Shown: piece by piece, positions 1 to 12,669 of the stretch
How the letters are laid out: every line of letters begins with the position of its first letter
How positions within the stretch are numbered: position 1 is the stretch's first letter
Assembly (NCBI GenBank): GCA_963965975.1
Contig: OZ014424.1
Coordinates: 3,100,001-3,164,000 of the forward strand
Source: Xestospongia bergquistia
Lineage: Eukaryota > Porifera > Demospongiae > Haplosclerida > Petrosiidae
Direction: 5' to 3'
Length of the DNA stretch: 64,000 nucleotides
The notes under the pieces: generated by a model
Told to the model about the DNA's origin: nothing
Seen by the model: the letters and a program-made list of their open reading frames with translations, nothing else
Database searches by the model: none
Position numbers and translations under genes: made by a program

Positions 1-571
1 AAACTGTTAATAGCAGTTTATTTATTTAGTTTCATAGAGTCCTTTGGACCGAGCTGTTTACTTTATAAACTTCACTCAATAGTCTAAACCTTCTAAAGTC
101 TTTAATTTAAACACTTTAGAGTGTTAATGCAAACCAACTTACTAAACTGTTAATAGCAGTTTATATAGTTAGTGCCATGGAGTCCCTAAAAATGAGCAGT
201 TTACTTTATAAAATTTACTCAATAGTCTAAATTTTCTAAAGTCTTTAAATTAAAGACTTTAGAGTGTTAATGCAAACAAACTTACTAAACTGTTAATAGG
301 GTTTATTTAGTTAGTTTGATAGAGTCCTTTATACCTTTCTTTTTACTTCATAAACTTCACTCGTTAGTCTATACTTTCTAAACTCTTTAATTTAAAGACT
401 TTAGAGTGTTAATGCAAACCAACTTACTAAACTGTTAATAGCAGTTTATTTAGTTAGTCCCATAGAGTCCTTTAGACAGAGTAGTTTAGTTTATAAAATT
501 TACTTAATAGTGTAAACCTTCTAAAGTCTTTAAATTAAAGACTTTAGAGTGTTAATGCAAACCAACTTACT

Positions 572-1997
572 AAACTGTTAATAGGAGTTTATTTAATTAG
601 TTTCATAGAGTCCTTTAAACTGTTTTTTTACTTTATAAACTTCACTCACTAATCTAAACCTTTTAAACTCTTTAATATAATGACTTGAGAGTGTTAATGC
701 AAACAAACTTACTAAACTGTTAATAGCAGTTTATTTAGTTAGTCCCATAGAGTCCTGTAGACTGAGCAGTTTACTTTATAAAATTTACTCAATAGTCTAA
801 ACATTCTAAAGTCTTTAAATTAAAGACTTTAGTGTGTTAATACAAACCAACTTACTAAACTGTTAATAAGATTTTATTTAGTTAGTTTCATACAGTCGTT
901 TAGACTGTTTTTTTAATTTATAAACTTCACTCGTTAGTCTATACCTTCTAAACTCTTTAATTTAAAGACTTGAGAGTGTTAATGCAAACCAACTTACTAA
1001 ACTGTTAATAGCAGTTTATTTAGTTAGTCACATAGAGTCCTTTAGACTTAGCTCTTTACTATATAAACTTCGCTGAATAGTCTAAACCATTTAAACTCTT
1101 TAATTTAAAGACTTTACAGTGTTAATGAAAATCAACTTACTTAATTGTTAATAGCGGTTTATTTAGTTAGTCCCATAGATTCGTTTAGACTGAGCAGTTT
1201 ACTTTATGTAATTTACTCAATAATCTAAATCTTCTAAAGTCTTTAAATTAAAGACTTTAGAGTGTTAATGCAAACCAACTTACTAAACTGTTAATAGGAG
1301 TTTATTTAATTAGTTTCATAGAGTCCTTTAAACTGTTTTTTTACTTTATAAACTTCACTCAATAATCTAAACCTTTTAAACTCTTTAATTTAATGACTTG
1401 AGAGTGTTAATGCAAACAAACTTACTAAACTGTTAATAGCAGTTTATTTAGTTAGTCCCATAGAGTCCTTTAGACTGAGCAGTTTACTTTATAAAATTTA
1501 CTTAATAGTCTAAACATTCTAAAGTCTTTAAATTAAAGACTTTAGAGTGTTAATGCAAACCAACTTACTAAACTGTTAATAAGATTTTATTTAGTTAGTT
1601 TCATACAGTCGTTTAGACTGTTTTTTTAATTTATAAACTTCACTCGTTAGTCTATACCTTCTAAACTCTTTAATTTAAAGACTTGAGAGTGTTAATGCAA
1701 ACCAACTTACTAAACTGTTAATAGCAGTTTATTTAGTTAGTCACATAGAGTCCTTTAGACTGAGCTCTTTAGTATATAAACTTCGCTCAATAGTCTAAAC
1801 TATCTAAACTCTTTAATTTAAAGACTTTACAGTGTTAATGAAAATCAACTTACTTAACTGTTAATAGCGGTTTATTTAGTTAGTCCCATAGATTCGTTTA
1901 GATTGAGCAGTTTACTTTATGTAATTTACTCAATAGTCTAAATCTTCTAAAGTCTTTAAATTAAAGACTTTAGAGTGTTAAGGCAAACCAGCTTACT
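572..1997 (+). repeat. Tandem duplication of a 5-monomer unit, 713 bp
   Basis: Copy 1 is 572-1,284 and copy 2 is 1,285-1,997. Five monomers recur in the same order: one with AGGAG, TTTAATTAG and a T-run; an A copy with CAGTTTATTTAG; one with AAGATTTT and TACAGTCGTTTAG; one with AGTCACATAG; and one with GCGGTTT, GATTCG and TATGTAATTT. Each copy contains two 142-bp monomers, so the period is 713. The copies differ at scattered sites (for example CACTAATC against CAATAATC), so the event is not recent. The next monomer, at 1,998, no longer follows the pattern. Confidence 0.9.
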
Positions 1998-2254
1998 AAA
2001 CTGTTAATAGGAGTTTATTTAGTTAGTTTCATAGGGTCTTTAGATTGAGCTGTTTACTTTATGAAGATCACTCAATAGTCTAAAACTTCTAATTTCTTTG
2101 AATTAAAGACTTTAGATGTTAATACAAACAAACTTACTAAACTGTTAATAGGAGTTTTTTTTAGTTAGTTTCATAGAGTCTTTTAGACTGAGCTGTTTCC
2201 TTTATAAACTTCACTATATAGTCTAAACCTTCTAAAGTCTTTAATTTAAAGACT

Positions 2255-2290
2255 TTAGAGTGTTAATAAACTGTTAATAGCAGCTTATTT
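2255..2290 (+). repeat. Monomer junction with 15-bp deletion
   Basis: Here GTGTTAAT runs directly into AAACTGTTAATAG. The usual stretch between them (TGCAAACCAACTTACT in other copies) is missing, giving a 128-bp spacing. It is the largest single-monomer deletion I noticed, and it removes part of the segment that is otherwise the most conserved. Confidence 0.85.
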
Positions 2291-3408
2291 ATTTAGTCCC
2301 ATAGAGTCCTTTAGACTGAGCAGTTTACTTTGTAAAATTCAATCAATAGTCTAAACCTTCTAAAGTCTTTAATATAAAGACTTTAGAGTGTTAATGCAAA
2401 CCAACTTACTAAACTGTTAATAGCAGTTTCTTTAGTTAATCCCATAGAGTCCATTAGACTGAGCTGTTTACTTTATAAACTTCGCTCAAAACTCTAAACC
2501 TTCTAAACTCTTTAATTTAAAGACTTTAGAGTGTTAATGCAAACAATCTTACTAAACTGTTAATAACAGTTTATTTAGTTAGTCCCATAGAGTCCTTTAG
2601 ACTGAGAGTTTACTTTATAAAATTTAGTCAATAGTCTAAACCTTTTAAAGTCTTTAAATTAAAGACTTTATAGTGTTAAAGCAAACAAACTTACAAAACT
2701 GTTAATTGCAGTTTATTTAGTTAGTTTCATAGAGTCCTTTAGACTGAGCTGTTTACTTTATAAAGTTCACTCAATAGTCTAAACCTTCTAAAGTCTTTAA
2801 TTTAAAGACTTTAGAGTGTTAATGCCAACCAACTTACTAAACTGTTAATTGCAGTTTATTTAGGTAGTACCATAGAGTCCCTTAGAATGAGCAGTTTACT
2901 TTATAAAATTAACTCAATAGTGTAAACCTCTAAAGTCTTTAAATTAAAGACTTTAAAGTGTGAATGCAAACCAACTTACTAAACTGTTAATAACAGTCTC
3001 CTTAGTTAGTCCCATAGAGTCCTTTATACTGAGCTCTTTACTATATAAACTTCACTAAATAGTCTAAACCATCTTAAGACTTTAATTTAAAGACTTTACT
3101 GTCTTAATACGAGCCAACTTACAAAACTGTTAATAACAGTTTACTTAGTTACTCCCATTAGTCCTTTACACTGAGCTGTTTACTTTATAAACTTCGCTGA
3201 ATTGTCTAAACCTTCTAAACCCTTTAATTTAAAGACTTTAGAGTGTTAATGCAAATCAACTCACTAAACTGTTAATAGGAGTTTATTTAGTTAGTTTCAT
3301 AGGGTCCTTCAGACTGAGCTGTTTACTTTATGAAGTTCACTCAATAGTCTAAAACTTCTAAAGTCATTAAATTAAAGACTTTAGAGCATTAATGCAAACC
3401 AACGTATT

Positions 3409-3551
3409 ATACTGTTAATGCGATTTTATTTAGTTGGTGCCACTAAGTCTTTTAGACTGAGCAATATACTTTAAAAATTTCACTTATGAGTCGAAGGTTT
3501 CTAACCTCTTTAAATTAAAGACTTTAGACCGTTAATGCAAACTAACAAACT
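3409..3551 (+). repeat. Most aberrant monomer, copy 1
   Basis: By my count it differs from the consensus at about 30 of 143 sites (about 21%). Marked changes are GCGATTTTATTTAG, TTGGTGCCACTAAGTC, GCAATATACTTTAAAAATTT, GTCGAAGG and GACCGTTAATGC. The right part of the 29-bp palindrome (TTAAAGACTTTAGA) is unchanged. It shares most of its variants with the copy at 5,119-5,261, so the pair descends from one diverged ancestor. Confidence 0.85.
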
Positions 3552-5118
3552 AAACTGTTAATAACAGTTTATTTAGTTAGTCCCATAAGTCCTTTAGACT
3601 GAGCAGTTTACTTTATAAATTTACTCAATAGTCTAAACCTTCTAATGTCTTTGAATTAAAGACTATAGATGTTAATGCAAACAAACTTACTAAACTGTTA
3701 ATAGGATTTTTTTTAGTTAGTTTCATAGAGTCCTTTAGACTGAGCTGTTTACTTTATAAGCTTACTCAAAAGTCTAAGCCTTCTAAAGTCTTCAATTTAA
3801 AGACTTTAGAGTGTTAATGCAAACCAACTTACTAAACTGTTAATAGCAGCTTATTTACTTAGTCCCAAAGAGTCCTTTAGACTGAGCAGTTTACTTTATA
3901 AAATTTACTTAATAGTGTAAACATTCTAAAGTCTTTAATTTAAAGACTTTAGAGTGTTAATGCAAACCAACTTTCTAAACTGTTAATAGGAGTTTTATTT
4001 AGTTCGTTTCATACAGTCCTTTAGACTGTTTTTTTACTTTATAAACTTCATTCATTAGTCTAAACTTTCTAAACTCTTTAATTTAAAGACTTTAGAGTGT
4101 TAATGCAAACCAACTTACTAAACTGTTAATAGCAGTTTATTTAGTTAGTCCCATATAGTCCTTTAGAATGAGAATTTTACTTTATAAAATTTTCTCAATA
4201 GCCTAAACCTTCTAAAGTCTTTAAATTAAAGACTTTAGAGTGTTAATGCAAACAAACTTACTAAGCTCTTAATAACAGTATATTTAGTTAGTCCCATAGA
4301 GTCCTTTAGACTGAGCAGTTTACGTTATAAAATTTACTCAATAGTCTAAACCTACTAAAGTATTTAAATTAAAAATTTTAGAGTGTTAATGCAAACAAAC
4401 TTACTAAACCGTTAATAGCAGTTTATTTAGTTTGTCCTAAAGAGTCGTTTAGAATGAGCAGTTTACTTCATAAGATTTCCTCAATAGTCTAAAACTTTGA
4501 AGTCTTTAAATTAAAGACTTTAGAGTGTTAATGCAAACCAACTCACTAAACTGTTAACAGCAGTTTCTTTAGGTAGTACCATAGAGTCCCTTAGAATGAG
4601 CAGTTTACTTTATAAAATTTACTCAATAGTCTAAACCTTCTAAAGTCTTTAAATTAAAGACTTTAGAGTGTTAATGCAAAACAACTTACTAAACAGTTGA
4701 TAACAGTTTATTTAGTTAGTCCCATAGAGTCCTTTATACTGAACTCTTTACTATATAAACTTCACTCAATAGTCTAAACCTTCTAAACTCTTTAATTTAA
4801 AGACTTTACAGTCTTAATGGAAACCAACTTACAAAACTGTTAATAACGGTTTACTTAGTTACTCCCATTAGTCCTTTAGACTGAGCTGTTTACTTTATAA
4901 ACTTCGCTCAATAGTCTAAACCTTCTAAACCCTTTAATATAAAGACTTTACAGTGTTAATGCAAATAAACTCACTAAACTGTTAATAGTAGTTTATTTAG
5001 GTAGTTTCATAGGGTCCTTTAGACTGAGCTGTTTACTATATGAAGTTCACTTAATAGTCTAAACCTGCTAAAGTCTTTAAATTAAAGACTTTAGAGCATT
5101 AATGCAAACATACTTATT

Positions 5119-5261
5119 ATACTGTTAAAGCGATTTTATTTAGTTGGTACCACTAAGTCCTTTAGAATGAGTAATATACTTTAAAAATTTCACTTATTAG
5201 TCGAAGGATTCTAAGCTCTATGAATTAAAGACTTTAGACCGTTAATGCAAACTAATATACT
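5119..5261 (+). repeat. Most aberrant monomer, copy 2
   Basis: It lies 1,710 bp after its partner at 3,409 and has the same CGATTTTATTTAGTTGG, CCACTAAGTCC, AATATACTTTAAAAATTTC, GTCGAAGG and GACCGTTAATGC. It also has private changes such as CTCTATGAATT. Its spacing stays at 143 bp. Confidence 0.85.
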
Positions 5262-8200
5262 AAACTGTTTATAACAGTTTATTTAGTTAGTCCCAAAAGT
5301 CCTTTAGACTGAGCAGTTTACTTTATAAATTTACTCAATAGTCTAAACCTTTTAATGTCTTTGAATTAAAGACTTTAGATGTTAATGCAAACAAACTTAC
5401 TAAACTGTTAATAGAAGTTTTTTAGTTAGTTTCATAGAGTCCTTCAGACTGAGCTGTTTAACTTATAAAATTACTCAATAGTCTAAACCTTCTAAAGTCT
5501 TTAATTTAAAGACTTTACAGTGTTAACGCAAACCAACTTACTAAACTGTTAATAGCAGCTTATTTAGTTAGTGCCATAGAGTCCTTTAGACTGAGCAGTT
5601 TACTTTATAAAATTTACTTAATAGTCTAAACATTCTAAAGTCTTTAAATTAAAGACTTTAGAGTGTTAATGCAAACCAAACTACTAAATTGTTAATAGGA
5701 GTTTTATTTAGTTAGTTTCATACAGTCTTTAGACTTTTTTTTTACTCTATAAACTTCACTTATTAGTCTAAACCTTCTAAACTCTTTAATTTAAAGACTT
5801 TAGAGTGTTAATGCAAACAAACTTTCTAAACTGTTAAAAGCAGTTTATTTAGTTAGTCCCATAGAGTCCTTTAGAATGAGAATTTTACTTTATAAAATTT
5901 TCTCAGTAGTCTAAACCTTCTAAAGTCTTTAAATTAAAGACTTTAGAGTGTTAATGCAAACCAACTGACTAAACTGTTAATAGGAGTTTATTTAGTTAGT
6001 CCCATAGAGTCCTTTAGACTGAGCTGTTTACTTTATAAACTTCACTCAATAGTCTAAACCTTTAAAGTCTTTAAATCGAAGACTTTAGAGTGTTAATGCA
6101 AACCAGCTTACTAAACTGTTAATAACAGTTTACTTAGTTAGTCAAATAGAGTCTTTTAGACTGAGCTGTTTTCTTTATGAACTTCACTCAATAGTCTAAA
6201 TCTTCTAAAGTCTTTAAATTAAAGACTTTAGAGTGTTAATGCAAACCAACTTATTAAACTGTTAATAACAGTTTACTTACTTAGTCCCATAGAGTCCTTT
6301 AGACTGAGCTGTTTACTTTAAAAACTTCACTCAATAGTCTAAACATTCTAAAGTCTTTAAATTAAAGACTTTAGAGTGTTAATGCAAACCAACTTACTAA
6401 ACTGTTAATGAAATTTTATTTAGTTAGTCCTATAGAGTCCTTTAGACTGAGCTCTTTACTTTATAAACTTCACTCAATAGTCAAAACCTTCTAATGTCTT
6501 TAATTTAAAGACTTTATAGTGTTAATGCAAACCAACTTACTAAACTGTTAATAGGAGTTTATTTAGTTAGTGTCATAGAGTCCTTTAGTATGAGCTGTTT
6601 ACTTTATAAACTTCACTCAATAGTCTAAACCTTCTAAAGTCTTTAAATTAAAGACTTTTGAGTGTTAATGCAAACCAACTTACTAATATAACAGCAGTTT
6701 ATTTAGTTAGTCCCATAGAGTCCTTTAAACGGAGCAGTTTACTTTGTAAAATTTACTCAATAGTCTAAACCTTCTAAAGTCTTTAAATTAAAGACTTTAG
6801 AGTGTTAATGCAAACCAACTTACTAAACTGTTAACAGCAGTTTATTTAGTTAGTTTCATACAGTCCTTTAGACTGAGCTGTTTACTTTATAAACTTCACT
6901 CAACAGTCAAAATCTTCTAAACTCTTTAATTTACAGACTTTAGAGTGTTAATGCAAACCAACTTACTAAACTGTTAGTAGCAGGTTATTTATTTAGTTTC
7001 ATAGAGTCCTTTAGACTGAGCTGTTTACTTTATAAACTTCACTCAATAGTCTAAACCTTCAAAAGCCTTTAATTTAAAGACTTTAGAGTGTTAATGCAAA
7101 CCAACTTACTAAACTGTTAATAACAGTTTATTTAGTTAGTCCCATAGTGTCCTTTACACTGAGCTGTTTTTTATAAACTTCCCTCAATATTCTGAATCTT
7201 CTAAAGTCCTTAAATTAAAGACATTAGGGTGTTAATGCAAACCAACTTACTAAACTATTAATAGCAGTTTATTTAGTTAGTTTCATAGAGTCCTTTAGAC
7301 TGAGCTGTTTACTTTATAAATTTCACTCAATAGTTCAAACCTTCTAAAGTCTTTAATTTAAAGACTTTAGAGTGTTAATGCAATCCAACTTACTAAACTG
7401 TTAATAATAGTTTATTTAGTTAGTCCCATAGAGTCGTTTATATTGAGCTCTTTACTATATAAACTTCATTCAATAGTCTAAACCTTCTAAACTCCTTAAT
7501 TTAAAGACTTTACAGTGTTAATGCAAACCAACTTAAGAAAACTGTTAATAACGGTTTACTTAGTTAGTCCCATAGACTCCTTTAGACTGAGATATTTACT
7601 TTCTAAACTTCGCAAAATACTCTAAACCTTTCTAAACTCTTTAATTGAAAGACTTTAGAGTGTTAATGCAAACGAACTTACTAAACTGTTAATAGCAGTT
7701 TACATAGTTAGTTTTATAGAGTCCTTTAGACTGAGCTGTTTACTTTATAAACTTCACTCAATAGTCTAAACCTCCTAAAGTCTTTAAATTAAAGACTTTA
7801 GAGTGTTAATGCGAACCAACTTACTAAACTGTTAGTAACAGTTTATTTAGTTAGTCCCATAGAGTCCTTTAGACTAAGCTCTTTACTTTATAAAATTCAC
7901 TCAATAGTTTAAACTTTCTAAAGACTTTAATTTAAAGACATTAGAGTGTTAATGCAAACCAACTTACTAAACTGTTAATAGCAGTTCATTTAGTTAGTTG
8001 CATAGAGTCCTTTAAACTGAGCTGTTTACTTTATAAACTTCACTCAATAGTCTAAACCTTCTAAAATCTTTAATTTAAAGACTTTAGACTGTTAATTCAT
8101 AACAACTTACTAAACTGTTAATAGCAGTTTACTTAGTTAGCTTCATAGAGTCCATTAGACTGAGCTGTTTACTTTATAAACTTCACTCAATAGTCTAAAC

Positions 8201-9491
8201 CTTCTAAACCCTTTAATTTAAAGACTTTAGAGTGTTAATGCAAACCAACTTACTAAACTGTTAATAGAAGTTTATATAGTTGGTCCTATAGAGTCCTTTA
8301 TAATGAGCAGTTTACTTTATAAAATTTACTCAATAGTCTAAACCTTCCAAAGTCTTTCAATTAAAGACTTTAGAGTGTTAATGCAAACCGACTTACTAAA
8401 CTGTTAATAGCAGTTTATTTTGTCAGTTTCATAGAGTCCTTTAGACTGAGCTGTTTACTTTATAAACTTCACTCAATAGTCTAAACCTTATAAACTCTAT
8501 AATTTAAAGACTTTAGAGTGTTAATGTAAACCAACTTACTAAAGCATTAATACCAGTTTATTTAGTTAGTCCCATAGAGTCCTTTAGAATGAGCAGTTTA
8601 CTTTATAAATTTTGCTCAATACTCTAAACCTTCTAAATTCTTTAAATTAAAGACTTTATAGTGTTAATGCAAACCAAATTACTAAACCGTTAATAACAGT
8701 TTAATTAGTTAGTCCCGTAGAGTCCTTTATACTGAGCAGTTTACATAATAAAATTTACTCAATAGTCTAAACCTTCTAAAGTCTTTAAATTAAAGACTTT
8801 AGAGTGTTAATGCAAACCAACTTACTAAACTTTTAATAACAGTTTATTTAGTTAGTCCCATAGAATCCTTTATACTGAGCTCTTTACTATATAAACTTCT
8901 CTCAATAGTCTAAACCTTCTAAACTCTTTAATTTAAAGACTTTACAGTGTTAATGCAAAACAACTTACTAAACCATTAATAACAGTTTACTTAGATAGTC
9001 CCATAGAGTCCTTTAGACTAAGGTCTTTACTTTATAACCTTCACTCAATACTCTAAACCTTCTAAACTCTTTAATTTAAAGACTTTAGAGTGTTAATGCA
9101 AACCAATTTACTAAACTGTTAATAGGACTTTATTTAGTTACTTTCATAGAGTCCTTTAGACTGAGATGTTTGCTTTATGAACTTGACTCGATAGTCTAAA
9201 CCTTCAAAAGTCTTTAAATTAAAGACTTTAGAATGTTAACGCAAACCAACTTACTTAACTGTTAACAGCATTTTATTTAGTTAGTTTCATAGAGTCCTTT
9301 AGACAGACCTGTTTACTTTATAAACTTCACTCAATAGTCTACAATTTCTAAAGTCTTTAATTTAAAGACTTTAGAGTGTTAATGCAAACAATCTTACTAA
9401 ACTGTTAATAGCAGTTTATTTAGTTAGGCCCGTAGAGTCCTTTAGACTGAGCAGTTTACTTTATAAAATTGACTCAATAGTCTAGACCTAC

Positions 9492-10845
9492 TAAAGTCTT
9501 TAAATTAAAGACTTTAGAGTGTTTATTCAAACCAACCTACTAAACTGTTAAATGCAGTTTATTCAGTTAGTTTCATAGAGTCCTTTAGACTGAGCACTTT
9601 ACTTATAAAATTCACTCAATAGTCTAAACCTTCTAAAGTCTTTAATTTAAAGACTATAGAGTGTTAATGCAAGCCAACTTACTAAACTGTTAATAGGAGT
9701 TTATTTAGTTAGTTTCATAGAGTCCTTTAGACTGAGCTGTTCACTTTATAAACTTCACTCAATAGTCTAAACCTTCTAAAGTCTTTAAATTAAAGACTTT
9801 AGAGTGTTAATGCAAACCAACTTACTAAACTGTTACTAAGATTTTATTTAGTTAGTCCCATAGGGTCCTTTAAACTGAGTTCATTACTTTATAAACTTCA
9901 CTCAATAGTCTAAACTTTCTAAAGTCTTTAATTTAAAGACTTTAAAGTGTTAATGCAAACCAACTTAATAAACTGTTAATAGCAGTTTGTTTAGTTAGTT
10001 TCATAGAGTCCTTTAGACTGAGCTGTTTACTTTATAAACTTCACTCAATAGTCTAAACCTTCTAAACTCTTTAATTTAAAGACTTTAGAGTGTTAATGCA
10101 AACCGAATTACTAAACTGTTAATAGCAGTTTATTTAGTTAGTCCCATAGTGTCCTTTAGAATGAGCAGTTTACTTTATAAAATTTACTCAATAGTCTAAA
10201 CCTTCTAAAGTCTTTAAATTAAAGACTTTAGAGTGTTTATTCAAACCAACCTACTAAACTGTTAATTGCAGTTTATTCAGTTAGTTTCATAGAGTCCTTT
10301 AGACTGAGCACTTTACTTATAAAATTCACTCAATAGTCTAAACCTTCTAAAGTCTTTAATTTAAAGACTATAGAGTGTTAATGCAAGCCAACTTACTAAA
10401 CTGTTAATAGGAGTTTATTTAGTTAGTTTCATAGAGTCCTTTAGACTGAGCTGTTCACTTTATAAACTTCACTCAATAGTCTAAACCTTCTAAAGTCTTT
10501 AAATTAAAGACTTTAGAGTGTTAATGCAAACCAACTTACTAAACTGTTACTAACATTTTATTTAGTTAGTCCCATAGGGTCCTTTAAACTGAGTTCATTA
10601 CTTTATAAACTTCACTCAATTGTCTAAACTTTCTAAAGTCTTTAATTTAAAGACTTTAAAGTGTTAATGCAAACCAACTTAATAAACTGTTAATAGCAGT
10701 TTGTTTAGTTAGTTTCATAGAGTCCTTTAGACTGAGCTGTTTACTTTATAAACTTCACTCAATAGTCTAAACCTTCTAAACTCTTTAATTTAAAGACTTT
10801 AGAGTGTTAATGCAAACCGAATTACTAAACTGTTAATAGCAGTTT
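9492..10845 (+). repeat. Tandem duplication of a 5-monomer unit, 714-bp offset
   Basis: Sequence from about 9,492 to 10,131 recurs at about 10,206 to 10,845. Shared rare variants are GTGTTTATTCAAACC, CAGTTTATTCAG, GAGCACTTTACTTATAAAA, GACTATAGAG, GCAAGCC, GCTGTTCAC, CTGTTACTAA, AACTGAGTTCATTAC and CTTAATAAACTG. Only about four differences were seen (for example TAAATGCAG against TAATTGCAG, TAAGATTTT against TAACATTTT). The shared deletion in TTACTTATAAAA explains 714 instead of 715. Confidence 0.9.
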
Positions 10846-12669
10846 ACTTAGTTAGTCCCATAGAGTTTTTTAGACTGAGCTGTTTACTTTATAAACTTCA
10901 CTCAATAGTGTAAACATTCTAAACACTTTAATTTAAAGACTTTAGAGTGTTGATGAAACCAACTTACTAAACTGTTAATAGCAGTTTATTTAGTTAGTCC
11001 CATCGAGTCCTTTAGAATGAGCAGTTTACTTTATAAAATTTATTCAATAGTCTAAATCTTCTAAAGTCTTTAAGTTAAAGACTTTAGAGTGTTAATGCAA
11101 ACCAACTTACTAAACTGTTAATAGCAGTTTATTTAGTTAGTTTCATAGAGTCTTTAGACTGAGCTGTTTTCTATATAAACTTCACTCAATAGTCTAAACC
11201 TTCAAATGTCTTTAATTTAAAGACTTTACATTGTTAATGCAAACCAACTTACTAAACTGTTAATAACATTTTCCTTAGTTAGTCTCATAGAGTCCTTTAG
11301 ACTGAGCTTTTTACTTTATAAACTTGACTCGATAGTCAAATCCTTCTAAAGTCTTCAAATTAAAGACTTTGGAGTGTTAATGCAAACAAACTTACTTAAC
11401 TGTTAGTAGCATTTCATTTAGTTAGTTTCATAGAGTCCTTTAGACTGAGCTCTTTACTTTATAAACTTCACTCAATAGTCTACACTTTCTAAAGTCTTTA
11501 ATTTAAAGACATTAGAGTGTTAATGCAAACAAACTTACTGAACTGTTAATAGCAGTTTATGTAGTTAGGCCCATAGAGTTCTTTAGACTGAGCAGTTTAC
11601 TTTATAAAATTGACTCAATAGTCTAGACCTTCTAAAGTCTTTAAATTAAATACTTTAGAGTGTTAATGCAAACCAACTTACTAAACTGTTACTAACAGTT
11701 TATTTAGTTAGTACCATAGGGTCCTTTATACTGAGTTCTTTATTTTATAAAAATGACTCAATAGTCTACACTTTCTAAAGTCTTTAATTTAAAGACTTTA
11801 GAGTGTTAATGCAAGCCAACTTACTAAACTGTTAATAGCAGTTTATTTAGTTAGTCCCATAGAGTCCTTTAGAATGAGCAGTTTACTTTATAAAATTTAC
11901 TCAATAGTCAACACCTTCTAAAGTCTTTAAATTAAAGACTTTAGAGTGTTAATGCAAACAAACTTACTAAACTGTTAATAGAAGTATATTTAATTAGTTT
12001 AATAGAGTCCATTAGAGTGAGCTGTTTACTATATAAAATTCACTCAATAGTCTAAACCTTCAAAAGTCTTTAAGTTAAAGACTTTACAGTGTTAATGCAA
12101 ACCAACTTACTAAACTGTTAATAACATTTTACTTAGTTAGTCCCATAGAGTCCTTTAGACTGAGCTGTTTACTTTATAAACTTCGCTCAATACTCTAAAC
12201 GTTCTAAACTCTTTAATTTAAAGACTTTAAAGTGTTAATGCAAACCATCTTACTAAACTGTTAATAGGAGTTTATTTAGTCAGTCCCATAGAGTCCTTTA
12301 GACCGAGCAGTTTGCATAATAAAATTTACTCAATAGTCTAAACCTTCTAAAGTCTTTAAATTAAGTACTTTAGAGTGTTAATGCAAACAAACTTACTAAA
12401 CTGTTAATAACAGTTTATTTTGTTTTTCCCATAGAGTACTTTAAACTGAGCCGTTTACTTTATAAACTTCAATCAATTGTCTAAACCTTCTAAAGTCTTT
12501 AAATTAAAGACTTTAGAGTTTTAATGCAAACCAACTTACTAAACTGTTAATAACGGTTTATTTGGTTAGTCCCATAGAGTCCTTTATACTGAGCTCTTTA
12601 CTATTTAAACTTCACTCAATAGTCTAAACATTCTAAACTCTTTAATTTAAAGACTTTACAGTGTTAATG

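Larger units (their letters stand above)
2830..5965 (+). repeat. Diverged duplication, about 10 shared monomers, 1,710-bp offset
   Basis: Monomers from about 2,839 to 4,265 recur in the same order at about 4,549 to 5,970. Shared markers are TTTAGGTAGTACC with CCCTTAGAATG; TATACTGA with CTCTTTACTATATAAAC; CTCCCATTAGTCC; CATAGGGTCC with TATGAAGTTC; the aberrant CCACTAAGTC monomer; a copy with AGTCC shortened by lost bases; a T-run copy; CAGCTTATTTA; GGAGTTTTATTTAG; and GAGAATTTTAC. The offset is 1,710 bp at the aberrant monomer (twelve monomers less 6 bp). Two monomers (about 4,266-4,545) lie between the shared blocks. Divergence between the blocks is high, so this is an old event. Confidence 0.8.
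1..5970 (+). repeat. Region 1: divergent, A/B-alternating sub-array
   Basis: These roughly 42 copies are the most diverged of the window. The first copies alternate: B-like (TTTCAT or TTTGAT, central base T) at 1, 287, 572 and 857, and A-like (CCCAT or GCCAT, TAAAATTTAC, central base A) at 144, 429 and 714. Many copies carry short indels, so 142-bp spacing is common. Typical of this region are copies in which GAGCTG is replaced by a T-run, for example near 620, 910, 1,330, 1,620, 4,030 and 5,727. Two old higher-order duplications (5-mer and about 12-mer) are still visible. The pattern resembles a decayed array flank, but the true array edge is not in view. Confidence 0.8.

Noticed and set aside
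1..143. 143-bp monomer as an ancient dimer of two 72-bp halves
   Set aside because: Direct comparison of the halves shows no convincing alignment. The short matches (TTTAGACT, AGTCTAAA, AAGACTTTAG) are mostly inverted and are explained by the dyads.
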